From: an uncultured Chloroflexota bacterium
GTDB taxonomy: Bacteria > Chloroflexota > Chloroflexia > Chloroflexales > Roseiflexaceae
DNA: 26,412 bases
Direction of reading: 5' to 3'
Assembly: GCA_937876225.1 (NCBI GenBank)
Contig: CALFIC010000054.1
Span: 1 to 26,412 of the forward strand
In this document: in pieces, positions 1 to 7,165 of the stretch
Numbering within the stretch: position 1 is the first letter of the stretch
Layout of the letters: each line of letters opens with the position of its first letter
Program-made: the position numbers and the translations under genes
Notes under the pieces: generated by a model
What the model was told of the DNA's origin: nothing
The model's database searches: none
Seen by the model: the letters and a program-made list of their open reading frames with translations, nothing else

Positions 1-369
1 CGGCAACGCCAGCAACGTCGCGCGGGCTTCGGCCCGCGGCAACGCCAAAATCCCCGCCATTTGACCGGGGTATGAGAGTACTTGCGCTGCCAGCCGCACC
101 AGCGCCACCCCTTTGCGCATATAAAACGCGCATGGTTTGCATAATTCACCGATGATGTGTGGGTCTGCGGCTGCCAATGCGGCAAACGACGTATAGCCGG
201 CGGAGAGGATGCGGAGCACCGCCGCTTCGACCGCTTCCCAGCGCGTTTGTTGAACCAGTACCATCCCCAGCGTGACTTCATAAACACGGTGGGGCGTATG
301 AATCGGCCACCAGTGCGGTTCATGGGCGAAGTGGGCTTTGAGGAGCGGAATGTAGGGTGCGAGCGTCAT
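1..369 (-). CDS. HhH-GPD family DNA glycosylase (endonuclease III-like), N-terminal part
   Basis: Reading leftward from an ATG at 369, the frame stays open for 123 codons to the window edge, so the C-terminal half is missing. An in-frame TGA lies 15 bases upstream of the ATG, so this is the first possible ATG. The visible part matches the first helical domain of endonuclease III relatives: PYIPLLKAHF, then VYEVTLGMVLVQQTRWEAVE (equivalent to the family's FEVLVGAILTQNT segment), then a helix ending ARATLLALP just where the HhH loop (LPGVG) would follow. The family removes damaged or mismatched bases in base excision repair. The catalytic Lys/Asp and any Fe-S cysteines lie outside the window, so subfamily and substrate cannot be judged. 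It is transcribed in the same direction as purF, 145 bases downstream of it. Confidence 0.7.
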   Translation of the reverse strand, partial: MTLAPYIPLLKAHFAHEPHWWPIHTPHRVYEVTLGMVLVQQTRWEAVEAAVLRILSAGYTSFAALAAADPHIIGELCKPCAFYMRKGVALVRLAAQVLSYPGQMAGILALPRAEARATLLALP

Positions 370-459
370 GATGTGCGGCTTTCGTCATGGCATGGTGATA
401 ATGAAAAACACGTATGGCGCGACGTGAATAAGCGGCATACTACTCACGAGTGCGCCGCA

Positions 460-497
460 CACCAGAGCCCACGCGTAGCTACGCGTGGGCTCTGGTG
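460..497. repeat. Perfect 38-bp palindrome between purF and the glycosylase gene
   Basis: Each arm is 19 bases (CACCAGAGCCCACGCGTAG and its exact reverse complement) with no spacer; the axis lies between 478 and 479. It sits 18 bases beyond the purF stop codon. No T-run follows on either strand, so it is not a classical intrinsic terminator. It could fold into a cruciform or an RNA hairpin, act as a transcript 3'-end stabiliser, bind a dimeric protein, or be a REP-type element. Confidence 0.9.
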
Positions 498-514
498 CAG
501 GGTTATCCAAAAAA

Positions 515-1909
515 CTACCGCGTTTCGAAGATGTTTTTGTCGACCACATGCACATCAACGGGGTAGTTGCCAGTAAAACAACCATTGCAGAATCCGTGGG
601 AACCAGTAGCGGTCTGTAACCCATCGAGGCTGAGGTATGCCAAACTATCGAGCCCGAGGTGGGTGCAGATTTGCTCCACTTCCATACGGTGGGCGATTAA
701 TTCGGGGTAGGTGGCCATGTCGACCCCCAAATAACAGGGGTGGCGGATGGGGGGCGACGATACCCGCATATGCACTTCTTTGGCGCCGGCAGCCCGCAAC
801 AAACGCACCATCGGCCCTGAGGTGTTGCCTCGTACGATGCTGTCATCGATGATGACCACCCGCTTGCCCTTCAAATTGTCGGCGAGGGGGTTGAATTTGA
901 GTTGGATGCCCACTTGGCGCAGGCGATCGTCGGGTTGGATGAATGTCCGGCCGATATAGCGGTTTTTAATCAACCCTTCGCTATACGGCAGCCCAGAGGC
1001 TTGGGCATAGCCGATGGCGGCGGGGATGCCGCTGTCGGGCACGGGGATAACCACATCGGCGTCCGCCGGGGATTCTTGGGCCAAAATCCGCCCGGCTGCC
1101 ACGCGTGCCGAGTGCAACGTATGGCCATCGATTTGCGAATCAGGGCGGGCAAAGTAGATATATTCAAACAGGCACAAGGCCCGTTTGCTGGCGGCATGGC
1201 GACCAATCGTGCGCGGGCCGTTGGCATCGATGGCGATGACTTCGCCGGGGTCGAGTTCGCGGATAAACGTTGCGCCGATGGTGGCCAGGGCACAAGTCTC
1301 AGAAGCAACGACCCAGCCTTTGCCCATTTGGCCGATACACAAGGGGTGGACGCCCCACGGGTCGCGTACCGCATACAAGGTGTCTTTGGTCAAAATCGTC
1401 AGACAATAGGCCCCTTCGGCGCGAGTCATCAGCGAATTAATCCGTTCGTCCCACGTAGTACCAGGACCGCCGGCGAGCATCTGCACGACTACTTCGCTGT
1501 CGCTGGTGGAGCTGAGTCCAAAGCCCCGTTGGAATAATTCGTTGCGCAAGGCGTTGCCGTTGGTCAAATTGCCGTTGTGGCCGATGGCGAGCGGCCCGAG
1601 TGCACTCTGCACCACAAAGGGTTGGGCGTTGAGTAGTTTGGATGAACCGGTGGTGGAATAACGGGTATGTCCGATTGCGACATGGCCGGTGAGTGGGGCG
1701 AGGTTTTGTTCGGTAAATACTTGCGATACCAATCCCATGTCTTTGTGCATGGTGATACTCGCGCCATTGGCGACGGCAATGCCGGCGCTTTCTTGGCCAC
1801 GATGTTGCAAGGCATACAGACCAAAAAAAGTCATGCGAGCGACGTCTTCTTCGGGAGCGAAAATACCAAAAATACCACACTCATGATGTGGTTTATCGTC
1901 GTTATACAC
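515..1909 (-). CDS. purF: Amidophosphoribosyltransferase (glutamine PRPP amidotransferase)
   Basis: This enzyme catalyses the first committed step of purine synthesis: PRPP + glutamine to 5-phosphoribosylamine. I chose the GTG at 1909 because GGAGGAG lies just before it and it gives a 10-residue propeptide ahead of the expected catalytic N-terminal Cys (HHE-CGIFGIF, Cys11). The product is 464 aa, close to the Bacillus-type enzyme. The glutaminase domain shows GHTRYSTTG and HNGNLTN; the phosphoribosyltransferase domain shows the PRPP loop VVIIDDSIVRGNTS. Cysteines in ALCLFEY, HPCYLGV and FCNGC match the four ligands of the 4Fe-4S class of PurF, so an oxygen-sensitive cluster and propeptide processing are likely. 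The open frame extends upstream to 2041, but that part has no PurF character and crosses the promoter. No other pur gene is adjacent. Confidence 0.96.
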   Translation of the reverse strand: MYNDDKPHHECGIFGIFAPEEDVARMTFFGLYALQHRGQESAGIAVANGASITMHKDMGLVSQVFTEQNLAPLTGHVAIGHTRYSTTGSSKLLNAQPFVVQSALGPLAIGHNGNLTNGNALRNELFQRGFGLSSTSDSEVVVQMLAGGPGTTWDERINSLMTRAEGAYCLTILTKDTLYAVRDPWGVHPLCIGQMGKGWVVASETCALATIGATFIRELDPGEVIAIDANGPRTIGRHAASKRALCLFEYIYFARPDSQIDGHTLHSARVAAGRILAQESPADADVVIPVPDSGIPAAIGYAQASGLPYSEGLIKNRYIGRTFIQPDDRLRQVGIQLKFNPLADNLKGKRVVIIDDSIVRGNTSGPMVRLLRAAGAKEVHMRVSSPPIRHPCYLGVDMATYPELIAHRMEVEQICTHLGLDSLAYLSLDGLQTATGSHGFCNGCFTGNYPVDVHVVDKNIFETR

Positions 1910-1937
1910 CGCGTCTCCTCCGTAGAATTCCCTAGTT

Positions 1938-1964
1938 ATTATAATATGGATTTGGTGGTTACAA
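1938..1964 (-). promoter_or_regulatory. purF: Probable purF promoter
   Basis: On the minus strand a perfect -10 box TATAAT (1943-1938) lies 15 bp downstream of TTGTAA (1964-1959), about 30 bases before the GTG start. The spacer is short by sigma-70 standards. I see no PurR box or guanine riboswitch. Confidence 0.5.
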
Positions 1965-2030
1965 ACGAATATGCATAATATCGTTGGAGTTGGCGTGGTA
2001 CAATTTTGCAAAGAAGTAAAAGGAGTCGCG

Positions 2031-2507
2031 ATGTTTGTCAATCAAAATTCGTTTCTCATCATGGTCGTGATGATTCTGGCAGGAACGGCGTACTGGGCTA
2101 ACCAAGGTGCCTGGCAAATCGGCCGTATCGGCGTGCTTGTTGTGGTGGCCGGTGCGTTAGCCGTGACCGGCTGGTGGGCGCATCGTCAAGCCAGTACAGA
2201 CGCAGTACCAGACGTACTTGCTGGGGGCAAAATCGTCCTGGTCGAATACTACTCCGATTACTGAATGGCCTGCGTCATGTCAAAACCCATCGTGAATGGG
2301 ATCGAAAAAGACTACGCCGGCACCGTTCGCGTATTGCACATCGATGCCCGCAATCCTGATAATAGCGCCATTGCTGCCCAATTTGGCTTGCGAATGACCC
2401 CGACGTATATCGTTTTTGACCAACATGCTACCGAGCAGTACCGGAGCACCGGGAGTATCAATCGTGGTCAATTTGATGGGTTGGTTGCGGGATTCTTGGG
2501 CAAATAA
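2031..2507 (+). CDS. Membrane-anchored thioredoxin-like protein with in-frame TGA at the active site (candidate selenoprotein)
   Basis: AGGAG precedes the ATG at 2031. Residues 7-25 and 33-50 are hydrophobic and look like two membrane segments. A thioredoxin-like domain follows: KIVLVEYYSDY (residues 67-77), TGA as codon 78, then MAC (79-81), SKPIVNGIEKDY, VRVLHIDARN and the cis-proline loop MTPTYIVF (Pro124). The TGA at 2262-2264 falls exactly on the first cysteine of the expected CxxC motif, giving UxxC if decoded as selenocysteine. Read through, the product is 158 aa. The 80 codons after TGA keep normal thioredoxin features and end in a natural TAA. The ATG right after TGA has no ribosome binding site and would yield a domain without its first strand and with one active-site Cys. 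Related thioredoxin domains are known to use Sec in place of Cys. Alternatives are a recent nonsense mutation or a base error. ggt starts 40 bp downstream. Confidence 0.75.
2262..2305 (+). promoter_or_regulatory. Putative bacterial SECIS element downstream of the TGA codon
   Basis: After TGA (2262-2264) the RNA can form CCCAU (2286-2290) paired with AUGGG (2296-2300) around a five-base loop CGUGA. A UC/GA pair (2280-2281 with 2304-2305) may extend it below an internal loop. The apical loop begins 26 bases after the UGA and has G as its second base. As I recall the bacterial SECIS consensus, it asks for a loop 16-37 bases away with a G in its first two positions, so this fits. The stem is only 5 bp, so the support is modest. 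Confidence 0.4.
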
Positions 2508-2547
2508 TAATCGTATTTAATGGTGTACTTGCGCCAAAGGAATCATC

Positions 2548-4146
2548 ATGAAGAGTTTTAGTGCCTACCCTTCACGTCGCTCGATGGTGGTGGGTCGTGG
2601 GGGTGTGGTGGCGACGAGTCATCCATTAGCCGCCCAAGCCGGCTTGCAGATGTTGGCCCAAGGGGGCAGTGCCGCTGACGCGGTGATTGCCGCCGCCGCC
2701 GTGCTCAATGTGGTCGAACCAATGAGTACTGGTATCGGTGGTGATGCCTTTGCGCTCGTCTATGACGCCAAAAGTAAATCAGTCAAAGCCCTCAATGGGA
2801 GTGGCCGTGCCCCTCAGACGTTGAACCGCGATGTTTTTGTGCAACAAGGCTTATCCAAAATCCCCTTGACCGGTGTATTGCCCATTACCGTACCAGGCGC
2901 GGTAGCGGCCTGGGATCAACTGATTCGCGCGCACGGCAAGCTCGATTTTGCCACGATTTTGGCACCGGCCATCCGCTATGCCCGTGATGGCTTTGCCGTC
3001 AGCGAAATCATCGCCCGTGGTTGGGCTGGTGCCGAAGAAAAATTGCGCCTCCACCCCGATGCCGCCCGGATTTATTTGCCCAATGGTCGGGCGCCCCGCA
3101 TGGGTGAAGTGGTCGTGCAGTCCGATTTGGCCCGCACATTCACCGAAATCGCCAGTGGTGGCGCCGAAACATTCTATCGCGGGGCCTTGGCCGAACGGAT
3201 TGTGGCCAATCTTGCTCGTGATGGCGCCTATCTGTCGCTGGCCGACATGGCCGCCCACGTCAGTGATTGGGTCACCCCAGCCACGGCCAAATACCGGGGT
3301 TACGACGTGTTTGAATGTCCGCCCAATGGCCAAGGGCTCACCGCCTTGATTGCCTTGCGCATCCTCGACGGCTTTGATTTGGCTAGCTTGCCGGTCAATT
3401 CACCGGCGTCGTTGCATCTACAAATCGAAGCGATGCGCCTGGCATTTGCCGATGCAGCGCGCTATATTGCCGACCCGGCATTTGTCGATGTGCCGATTGA
3501 CTTTTTGTTGTCCGAGGAGTATATCGCCACGCGCCGGGCCTTGATCGACCCCACTCAGGTGGGGGATTACGGTGCTGGGGAATTGCCGATATCGCACGAT
3601 ACCGTCTATGTGACGGCGGTCGATGCCGAAGGCAATGCGGTGTCGTTTATCAACAGCCTCTACTACGGCTTTGGTTCGGGTGTGGTGGCGGGTGATACCG
3701 GGATTTGTATGCAAAACCGTGGGGCCTGTTTTGTGCTGGACGAAGGGCACCCCAATGTGCTCGCCCCTGGCAAACGCCCCTACCAGACCATTATCCCGTG
3801 TATGGTCACCAAAGCAGGTGAATTATGGGCGAGCTTTGGCGTGATGGGAGGCTTTATGCAACCCCAAGGACATGCCCAAATGCTGGTCAATATGATTGAT
3901 TACGGCATGAATCCCCAAGAGTCACTTGATGCGCCGCGCTACGAATTGCTTGAGCCATACAACGGCGACCGTACCTTGGCCCTCGAGCATGATGACGCCA
4001 CCCAACAAGCCTTGCGAGCGCTCGGTCACGAAATCGTGCCCGCAAGTGTGGGTGGTTTTGGTGGTGGGCAGATTATCACAATGGAAAACAACGTGGCGTT
4101 TGGGGGATCTGATCCGCGCAAAGATGGTAGTGCGGTGGGATTGTAA
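2548..4146 (+). CDS. ggt: Gamma-glutamyltransferase family protein (Ntn hydrolase)
   Basis: The 532-aa product belongs to the gamma-glutamyltranspeptidase family, which hydrolyses or transfers the gamma-glutamyl group of glutathione-like compounds after self-cleavage into two subunits. Seen in order: VVATSHPLAAQAG at the N terminus, GGSAADAV, STGIGGDAF near residue 65, TVPGAVAAWD, and NSLYYGFGSGV. The processing and nucleophile threonine should be Thr352 in SHDTVYV, followed by PQGHAQMLVNM and GGFGGGQ. No signal peptide is evident, so it is probably cytoplasmic, like the YwrD-type branch. AAAGGA precedes the ATG. It lies between the thioredoxin-like gene and a binding lipoprotein, 22 bp from the latter, and may be cotranscribed with both. 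The substrate is not determinable; gamma-glutamyl peptides are the natural guess. Confidence 0.93.
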   Translation: MKSFSAYPSRRSMVVGRGGVVATSHPLAAQAGLQMLAQGGSAADAVIAAAAVLNVVEPMSTGIGGDAFALVYDAKSKSVKALNGSGRAPQTLNRDVFVQQGLSKIPLTGVLPITVPGAVAAWDQLIRAHGKLDFATILAPAIRYARDGFAVSEIIARGWAGAEEKLRLHPDAARIYLPNGRAPRMGEVVVQSDLARTFTEIASGGAETFYRGALAERIVANLARDGAYLSLADMAAHVSDWVTPATAKYRGYDVFECPPNGQGLTALIALRILDGFDLASLPVNSPASLHLQIEAMRLAFADAARYIADPAFVDVPIDFLLSEEYIATRRALIDPTQVGDYGAGELPISHDTVYVTAVDAEGNAVSFINSLYYGFGSGVVAGDTGICMQNRGACFVLDEGHPNVLAPGKRPYQTIIPCMVTKAGELWASFGVMGGFMQPQGHAQMLVNMIDYGMNPQESLDAPRYELLEPYNGDRTLALEHDDATQQALRALGHEIVPASVGGFGGGQIITMENNVAFGGSDPRKDGSAVGL

Positions 4147-4168
4147 ACAGAGGCATAGGTAGATAAAC

Positions 4169-5785
4169 ATGCGCAGGGTAATTCGTTGGTTGGGGATAAT
4201 TGGGTGTGTATGGTCGTTGTGGGCCTGTCAAACGCCGACGTCATGGCAAGCAGTGGTCCATCAACCGACCCCGTTGCCACGGGGTGGTCGGGTAACGATT
4301 GCAGTGCCCGATGATGTCGCTACGGTGGTGCCGTGGCAGGTCACGAGTCGTGCCAGTGAATTGTTTGTGTCGCTGACGCATAGTGGCCTAATGCGGCTCG
4401 ATGATCATGGCGCTCCCCAACCCGAATTACTCGCCGATTGGGCTGCAAGTGGTGATGGGCGGGTGATTACCGCTACATTGCACGCCGACCTGAAATGGTC
4501 AGACGCGACACCACTGACCAGTGCTGACGTTGTGTTTACCTATACGGCACTCAAATCGCTGGTGGCTACGGCACCGGTGCTCGCTGAACTCCGCCATATT
4601 ACGGATGTGCAGGCAATCGACCCGCTCCATATCAAATTCATCCTCGATGCGCCCTATGCACCGTTGTTGAGTTTGTGGGCGTTGCCGATTTTGCCAAAAA
4701 AAGTACTAGCTACCCAGTCAATTGCCAGTATTAATCTGCGTAATTTGGCAACCACTGCAGGTGCGTTTACCTACAAAAATGTCGATGCCAACGGGGCGAT
4801 TTTGCTGATCGCTAACCCTAATTATGTCCAAGGGACACCACTGCTCGATGAAATTACGCTGATGCCCAATAGTCGTGATACCGACATGGTGGCGGGGATT
4901 AGTAATGGCACTATCGATATCGCAGAACTCCACGAAGCACCGCAACTCAGTGTAACCAACCCATATAGCCATACCCAATATGCCCAAAATATATTTGGCG
5001 TGGCGGCGTTTAATCTTCGCCCCGATCATTTGTTGGCGGATACGGCATTGCGTTTGGCCATCCAACATGCCATAAGTCAGACGACCACGCTCGATATGGT
5101 CTTGCCACAGAGTTGGGCGGCAACTCCGATTAGCCCTACTACGACGGCAGTAATCAGTGATGCCAAAACGTTGTTGGATCAGGCTGGTTGGGATACCCGT
5201 GATAGCGCCGGCATTCGCCAAAAAGCAGGGGTATCGTTGCAAATGACGATTCTTGCGCCAGCAGATAACGCGCAGTTGCTCCAGCATGCCGATCAATACG
5301 CCGCAACCTTACAAGCACTTGATATCGTGGTGGTGCGACACAATCTGCCGCATGCCGAATACGTGGCGCAATTTGTACCACCCTATGATTTTGATATCGC
5401 ATTTATCGAGTTTGGCAATGGGCGGAGTAGTGCCCAATACGCCGATACATGGTTGTACGACCCCGATCCACGGGCACTTTTGTATGGCAGTGAACGTAAT
5501 CAGGGCGCGCCCGACATCCGTGGCTCGCTCAATATTGCTGGCTTTGCCGATAACACCTATGACCAAGCCAGTGATAGCGCCATGAAATCGTACGACAGCA
5601 AAGCCCGCGGGACTGCCTTGGCAACGGCCGCCCAACAAGCTCGAAAATTGGCACCATATGTTGTCTTGTATCGCCCCACAACCACAGTAATCTATGGTCG
5701 GCGCTTGCGGGCGCTGACTGGTTCGTTGCGCTTTGATGCGCCCTGGTATGCCACCAACGCCACGCGCTGGTTTGTACAACCGTAG
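4169..5785 (+). CDS. ABC transporter substrate-binding lipoprotein, family 5 (peptide/oligopeptide type)
   Basis: The 538-aa product starts with a lipoprotein signal: a basic start MRRVIRW, a hydrophobic stretch and the lipobox LWAC (Cys20), so it should be membrane-anchored outside the cytoplasm. The mature part has SBP_bac_5 features: GGRVTIAVP, LMRLDDHGAPQPELLADWAASGDG, TLHADLKWSDATPLTSADVVFTYTALK, and LAIQHAISQTTTLDMVL in the second lobe. The family delivers peptides, nickel or other solutes to DppBCDF-type permeases. No permease or ATPase gene is adjacent, so it must work with subunits encoded elsewhere. It follows ggt by 22 bp, and a link between gamma-glutamyl hydrolysis and peptide uptake is conceivable but inferred. 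No strong ribosome binding site is visible, suggesting coupling to ggt. Confidence 0.88.
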   Translation: MRRVIRWLGIIGCVWSLWACQTPTSWQAVVHQPTPLPRGGRVTIAVPDDVATVVPWQVTSRASELFVSLTHSGLMRLDDHGAPQPELLADWAASGDGRVITATLHADLKWSDATPLTSADVVFTYTALKSLVATAPVLAELRHITDVQAIDPLHIKFILDAPYAPLLSLWALPILPKKVLATQSIASINLRNLATTAGAFTYKNVDANGAILLIANPNYVQGTPLLDEITLMPNSRDTDMVAGISNGTIDIAELHEAPQLSVTNPYSHTQYAQNIFGVAAFNLRPDHLLADTALRLAIQHAISQTTTLDMVLPQSWAATPISPTTTAVISDAKTLLDQAGWDTRDSAGIRQKAGVSLQMTILAPADNAQLLQHADQYAATLQALDIVVVRHNLPHAEYVAQFVPPYDFDIAFIEFGNGRSSAQYADTWLYDPDPRALLYGSERNQGAPDIRGSLNIAGFADNTYDQASDSAMKSYDSKARGTALATAAQQARKLAPYVVLYRPTTTVIYGRRLRALTGSLRFDAPWYATNATRWFVQP

Positions 5786-5814
5786 CATCGTGCCTGCGCA
5801 CGACGCATACGGTT
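5778..5814. terminator. Hairpin between convergent genes
   Basis: AACCGTA (5778-5784) pairs with TACGGTT (5808-5814), and the inner TCGTGC/GCACGA (5788-5793, 5798-5803) closes a CTGC loop, with a small mismatch and bulge between. It includes the stop codon of the binding-protein gene. It lies between tail-to-tail genes and probably ends transcripts, although no clear T-run follows. Confidence 0.45.
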
Positions 5815-5830
5815 GGAGAAATCTATGGTT

Positions 5831-7096
5831 TTAGGCGCTATATCCAATAAAGCGCATGGCCGTCAATGCTAACGTTCGTGCCACGTGGATGAGGTCAGCC
5901 ACCGGCACGGATTCGTCCGGTTTATGCGCCAAGCGTACATCGCCCGGTCCATACATGACGGTGGGGATGCCACCGTGGATGACCAACAAGCGCATGTCAG
6001 CGCCGTAGGTCATGCCTTCGATCGCCACTTCACCCCCTAGTACCTGATGGGCATCGGCGAGGGTACCGACAATCGGATGATTGACGTCGGTCTCGGCGGG
6101 CTCAAACGTACCACCCCACCATTCGATGAGTGGTGGGTGGTCGCGCAACCACGGGTCGCTGGCGGCCGCCTCGGCTACGGCCTGTTCGAATTCACGCCGA
6201 GCGGCGTTGGAATCCTCGCCGATGCCGATGCCGTAGCGCCCTTCGGCGATGAGTTCTTCGGCTACACTGGACGGCCAATTCCCCGCCCGTACGGTGCCGA
6301 TGCTCAGGGGGTAGGGCAGATGATAGTTGGCAAACAACGGGTGGCGCATGCTGGCATTGCGGCGCGCTTCGAGGGCGACGAGTGCCTGATGGATGACCAT
6401 ATATTTTTCGATGGCGCTGACCCCTTCTTCGCGGTAGCAGCCATGTGCCGACAAGCCATATACGGTGATGCGCACGTTGTGGGCACCGGCTTGGGCGGGG
6501 GCGATGGCCATGCGGGTCGGTTCAGGGATGATGGCCGCATCGGCGGTGTAGCCCCGCACGATGCTGGCCAGAGTGCCACAGCCGCCATCTTCTTCACCAA
6601 TCACACTTTGCAGATGCAAGCGGCCATTGAGTTGGATGCCGGCGTTGTGGATGGCACGCACTGCCCACAAGGCAGCCACGAGGCCGCCCTTCATGTCGAG
6701 TGCGCCCCGGCCATACATGCGGCCATCGACGATTTGGCCTTGCCAGGGGTGGTGGCTCCAATTGGCATGGTCGCCTTCGGGGACGACGTCGATATGTCCA
6801 TTCAAAATCAATGAACGGCCACCACGGTCGCTGCCGAGTGTGCCGACGACACCGAGCCCACTGGTGCGCTCGATTTCCCACGAAAACCCGGGGTGCTGTT
6901 GGAGCGTGGCAAAGTCTATATCCCATACATCGACTTCGAGTCCACTATCACTCATGGCATGGGCGATACGGCGTTGGGCCTCGTCTTCGTGGGCCCCAAA
7001 GCTTTGATATCCGACCAGCTCCGCCAAAAATTTGAGCATGCCGTCACTATCGATTTGGTCAAGGACACGTTGCTCAGTAGCGGTAATATTCGTCAT
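5831..7096 (-). CDS. M20 family metallo-deacylase (ArgE/DapE/ACY1 type)
   Basis: The 421-aa product shows the two-zinc M20 active site: NGHIDVVPEG (His101, Asp103), GRGALDMKGG (bridging Asp134), IGEEDGG (general base and ligand at Glu168/169), IPEPT (Glu192) and the C-terminal ligand His391 in DVRLAHKPDE. The lid/dimerisation domain occupies the middle, around VRITVYGLSAHG. The family removes acyl groups from amino-acid substrates such as acetylornithine, succinyl-diaminopimelate or N-acyl amino acids, and includes the thiamine-salvage deformylase YlmB. It follows the DDAH-like gene by 69 bp in the same direction, which favours an arginine-related N-acyl substrate, but this is inference. AAAAGGAATAG precedes the ATG at 7096. 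Confidence 0.88.
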   Translation of the reverse strand: MTNITATEQRVLDQIDSDGMLKFLAELVGYQSFGAHEDEAQRRIAHAMSDSGLEVDVWDIDFATLQQHPGFSWEIERTSGLGVVGTLGSDRGGRSLILNGHIDVVPEGDHANWSHHPWQGQIVDGRMYGRGALDMKGGLVAALWAVRAIHNAGIQLNGRLHLQSVIGEEDGGCGTLASIVRGYTADAAIIPEPTRMAIAPAQAGAHNVRITVYGLSAHGCYREEGVSAIEKYMVIHQALVALEARRNASMRHPLFANYHLPYPLSIGTVRAGNWPSSVAEELIAEGRYGIGIGEDSNAARREFEQAVAEAAASDPWLRDHPPLIEWWGGTFEPAETDVNHPIVGTLADAHQVLGGEVAIEGMTYGADMRLLVIHGGIPTVMYGPGDVRLAHKPDESVPVADLIHVARTLALTAMRFIGYSA

Positions 7097-7110
7097 AGTC
7101 TATTCCTTTT

Positions 7111-7137
7111 GGGCACCTGCAACTGCTACAGGTGCCC
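7111..7137. promoter_or_regulatory. Intercistronic hairpin next to the ribosome binding site of the M20 gene
   Basis: Perfect 9-bp arms (GGGCACCTG / CAGGTGCCC) flank a 9-base loop. On the minus-strand transcript the hairpin ends directly at AAAAGGAATAG, the ribosome binding site of the M20 gene. No U-run follows, so it is more likely an RNA processing, stability or translation element than a terminator. Confidence 0.6.
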
Positions 7138-7165
7138 GTGGTATGTGGTGTTACGAGGGGAGGGA

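Noticed and set aside
21..38. CGCGGGC-TTCG-GCCCGCG hairpin as an inserted repeat element
   Set aside because: It lies inside the glycosylase coding sequence and encodes the expected ARA segment before the HhH loop, so it looks like ordinary GC-rich coding sequence.
902..1537. 211-codon open frame opposite purF
   Set aside because: It lies antisense to well-conserved PurF coding sequence with no family features or ribosome binding site; a codon-bias shadow.
2265..2507. Frame starting at the ATG after TGA as a separate 80-aa gene
   Set aside because: It has no ribosome binding site, lacks the first strand of the thioredoxin fold and keeps only one active-site Cys. It is better read as the continuation of the gene at 2031.
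6047..6814. 255-codon open frame opposite the M20 gene
   Set aside because: Antisense shadow of a clear M20 enzyme with no recognisable domain.
5831..7096. Assigning the M20 gene as thiamine-salvage deformylase YlmB because a TPP riboswitch is nearby
   Set aside because: The riboswitch points the other way and controls thiB. The gene's operon partner is a DDAH-like enzyme, and motifs do not separate YlmB from ArgE-type members.
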